Assembly (NCBI GenBank): GCA_047974325.1
Contig: JBKECE010000103.1
Span: 1-7,571 of the forward strand
Reading direction: 5' to 3'
DNA from: QVMP01 sp047974325
GTDB taxonomy: Bacteria > Bacteroidota > Bacteroidia > Bacteroidales > Dysgonomonadaceae
DNA length: 7,571 nucleotides
The notes beneath the pieces are model-generated. The model made no database searches. It saw only the letters and a program-made list of their open reading frames with translations, and was not told the DNA's origin. Below are positions 6,677 through 7,571 of this stretch, one piece after another. A program made the position numbers and the translations under genes. The number at the start of each line of letters is the position of its first letter. The first letter of the stretch is position 1.

Positions 6677-7571
6677 ATGAGAACTAATATTTTTTCCGCT
6701 CTGTGCATCACCATTCTTTTGAGTATCACACTCCCGATGCACGCACAAACTACTGACAATGTTTCCATTAAAGCGAATGCTTTGTATGAAGAGAATAAAT
6801 TTAAAGAAGCTTTGCCTCTACTGGAACAAGCATACAAAGAAAAACCTGCGGATGCTGAAATCGCATTGAAATACGGTGTCAGCCTATACGAGACTAGGCA
6901 AAATCTGGGTAAAGCCATAATTCTGCTAAGCGAAGCCTCCAAAAAAAAGCAAACCGAAGCATATCTCTACCTAGGTGATGTATATACCGAATTGTATAGA
7001 TTTTCTGATGCGAGCAGAGAATATGATCAATATGCAAAACTAAAAAAGAAAGACAGTCACGCATTATCTCTCGTCGGGCGTAAAACTGAAGAGATGAATC
7101 AGCTGAAAAAACTTGTATCGCGAACCGAGAACATACAAATCATCGATAGCGTCATCGTGAACAAAAATGACTTGTTGTCAGCTTATAAATTGAGCCCAAG
7201 CTGTGGACGTTTAGCATATTTCAAAGATGTATTCACTTCGAATATGAATATTGAATCTACAGTTTATTATAATGAAAAAGGGTCTAAAATATATTTTGCT
7301 CAACCCGAAGAAGGTCTTTACACTCTTTTCACTATGGATAAGCTGCTGGATGGATTCGCCAATGAGAAAAAAATGGATGCTGACAATTTTGGGCTCACCC
7401 AGAACATCAACTATGTATTCGTAATGCCTGACGGAACTACTACATATTTTGCCGCCGAGGATGCTAATGGAATCGGTGGATATGACCTGTATGTGACCAG
7501 ATACAATATAAATACGAACACCTATCTGACACCCGAACGACTGAATATGCCATTCAACTCACGCTACAACG
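6677..7571 (+). CDS. Exported TPR and PD40 (WD40-like) repeat protein, N-terminal part
   Basis: The frame opens at the ATG at 6677 and stays open for 298 codons to the right edge, so the gene is incomplete. Residues 1-23 are a signal peptide ending MHA before QTTDN. Residues about 27-130 are helical TPR-like repeats (ANALYEENKFKEALPLLEQA, then ALKYGVSLYETRQNLGKAIILL, then AYLYLGDVYTELYRFSDASREY). From about 165 the sequence turns to beta-propeller blades of the PD40 kind: SPSCGRLAYFKD, YYNEKGSKIYFAQ, and MPDGTTTYFAAEDANGIGGYDLYVTRYN. This TPR plus PD40 order is common in Bacteroidota exported proteins, some of which end in an OmpA-like peptidoglycan-binding domain (PorE of the type IX secretion system is one example). 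Whether such a domain follows cannot be seen. It probably acts in the periplasm or at the outer membrane as a scaffold; no enzymatic role is indicated. It has its own promoter, separate from the peptidase unit. Confidence 0.85.
   Translation, partial: MRTNIFSALCITILLSITLPMHAQTTDNVSIKANALYEENKFKEALPLLEQAYKEKPADAEIALKYGVSLYETRQNLGKAIILLSEASKKKQTEAYLYLGDVYTELYRFSDASREYDQYAKLKKKDSHALSLVGRKTEEMNQLKKLVSRTENIQIIDSVIVNKNDLLSAYKLSPSCGRLAYFKDVFTSNMNIESTVYYNEKGSKIYFAQPEEGLYTLFTMDKLLDGFANEKKMDADNFGLTQNINYVFVMPDGTTTYFAAEDANGIGGYDLYVTRYNINTNTYLTPERLNMPFNSRYN

Noticed and set aside
6652..6942. A 96-codon minus-strand open frame over the start of the TPR/PD40 gene.
   Set aside because: The plus strand gives a signal peptide and TPRs in the same place with its own promoter; the minus frame has no supporting motif.

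Overview
The window reads as chromosomal DNA from a Bacteroidota bacterium, most likely order Bacteroidales (Bacteroides, Phocaeicola or Parabacteroides-like). The evidence is an AT-rich base composition, A/T-rich translation starts without convincing Shine-Dalgarno sites, promoter -7 boxes of the Bacteroidota type (TAnnTTTG) in front of three genes, and gene families typical of that group: an S46 dipeptidyl-peptidase, a TPR/PD40 exported protein and a TonB-dependent receptor. I see no insertion sequence, tRNA, rRNA, CRISPR array or phage gene.

Layout. On the minus strand (positions 1-2523) there is a two-gene unit: a TonB-dependent outer-membrane receptor (427-2523), then, 18 bases after its stop, the first 136 codons of a major-facilitator permease of the AmpG/RhtX/FptX type, cut by the left edge. 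Receptor plus permease suggests import of a small iron chelate, probably a siderophore, across both membranes. A 342-base divergent intergenic region (2524-2865) holds a promoter for each side, a small palindrome, a weak hairpin and a doubtful 15-codon frame.

On the plus strand, a 500-residue polysaccharide flippase-like membrane protein (2866-4368) is followed after 21 bases by a secreted S46 dipeptidyl-peptidase of the DPP7 type (4390-6513). These two look co-transcribed from the promoter at 2836-2843. A strong stem-loop terminator (6557-6609) closes the unit. A new promoter box (6653-6660) then serves a secreted protein with TPR repeats and a PD40-like beta-propeller (6677 to the right edge), also incomplete.

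Together the genes concern the cell envelope and nutrient capture: iron-chelate uptake, lipid-linked glycan export, and periplasmic peptide digestion. I found no clear sign of a previously undescribed system. The most informative points are the likely siderophore-import pair, the substrate-pocket glycine in the S46 peptidase, and the unexplained content of the divergent intergenic region.
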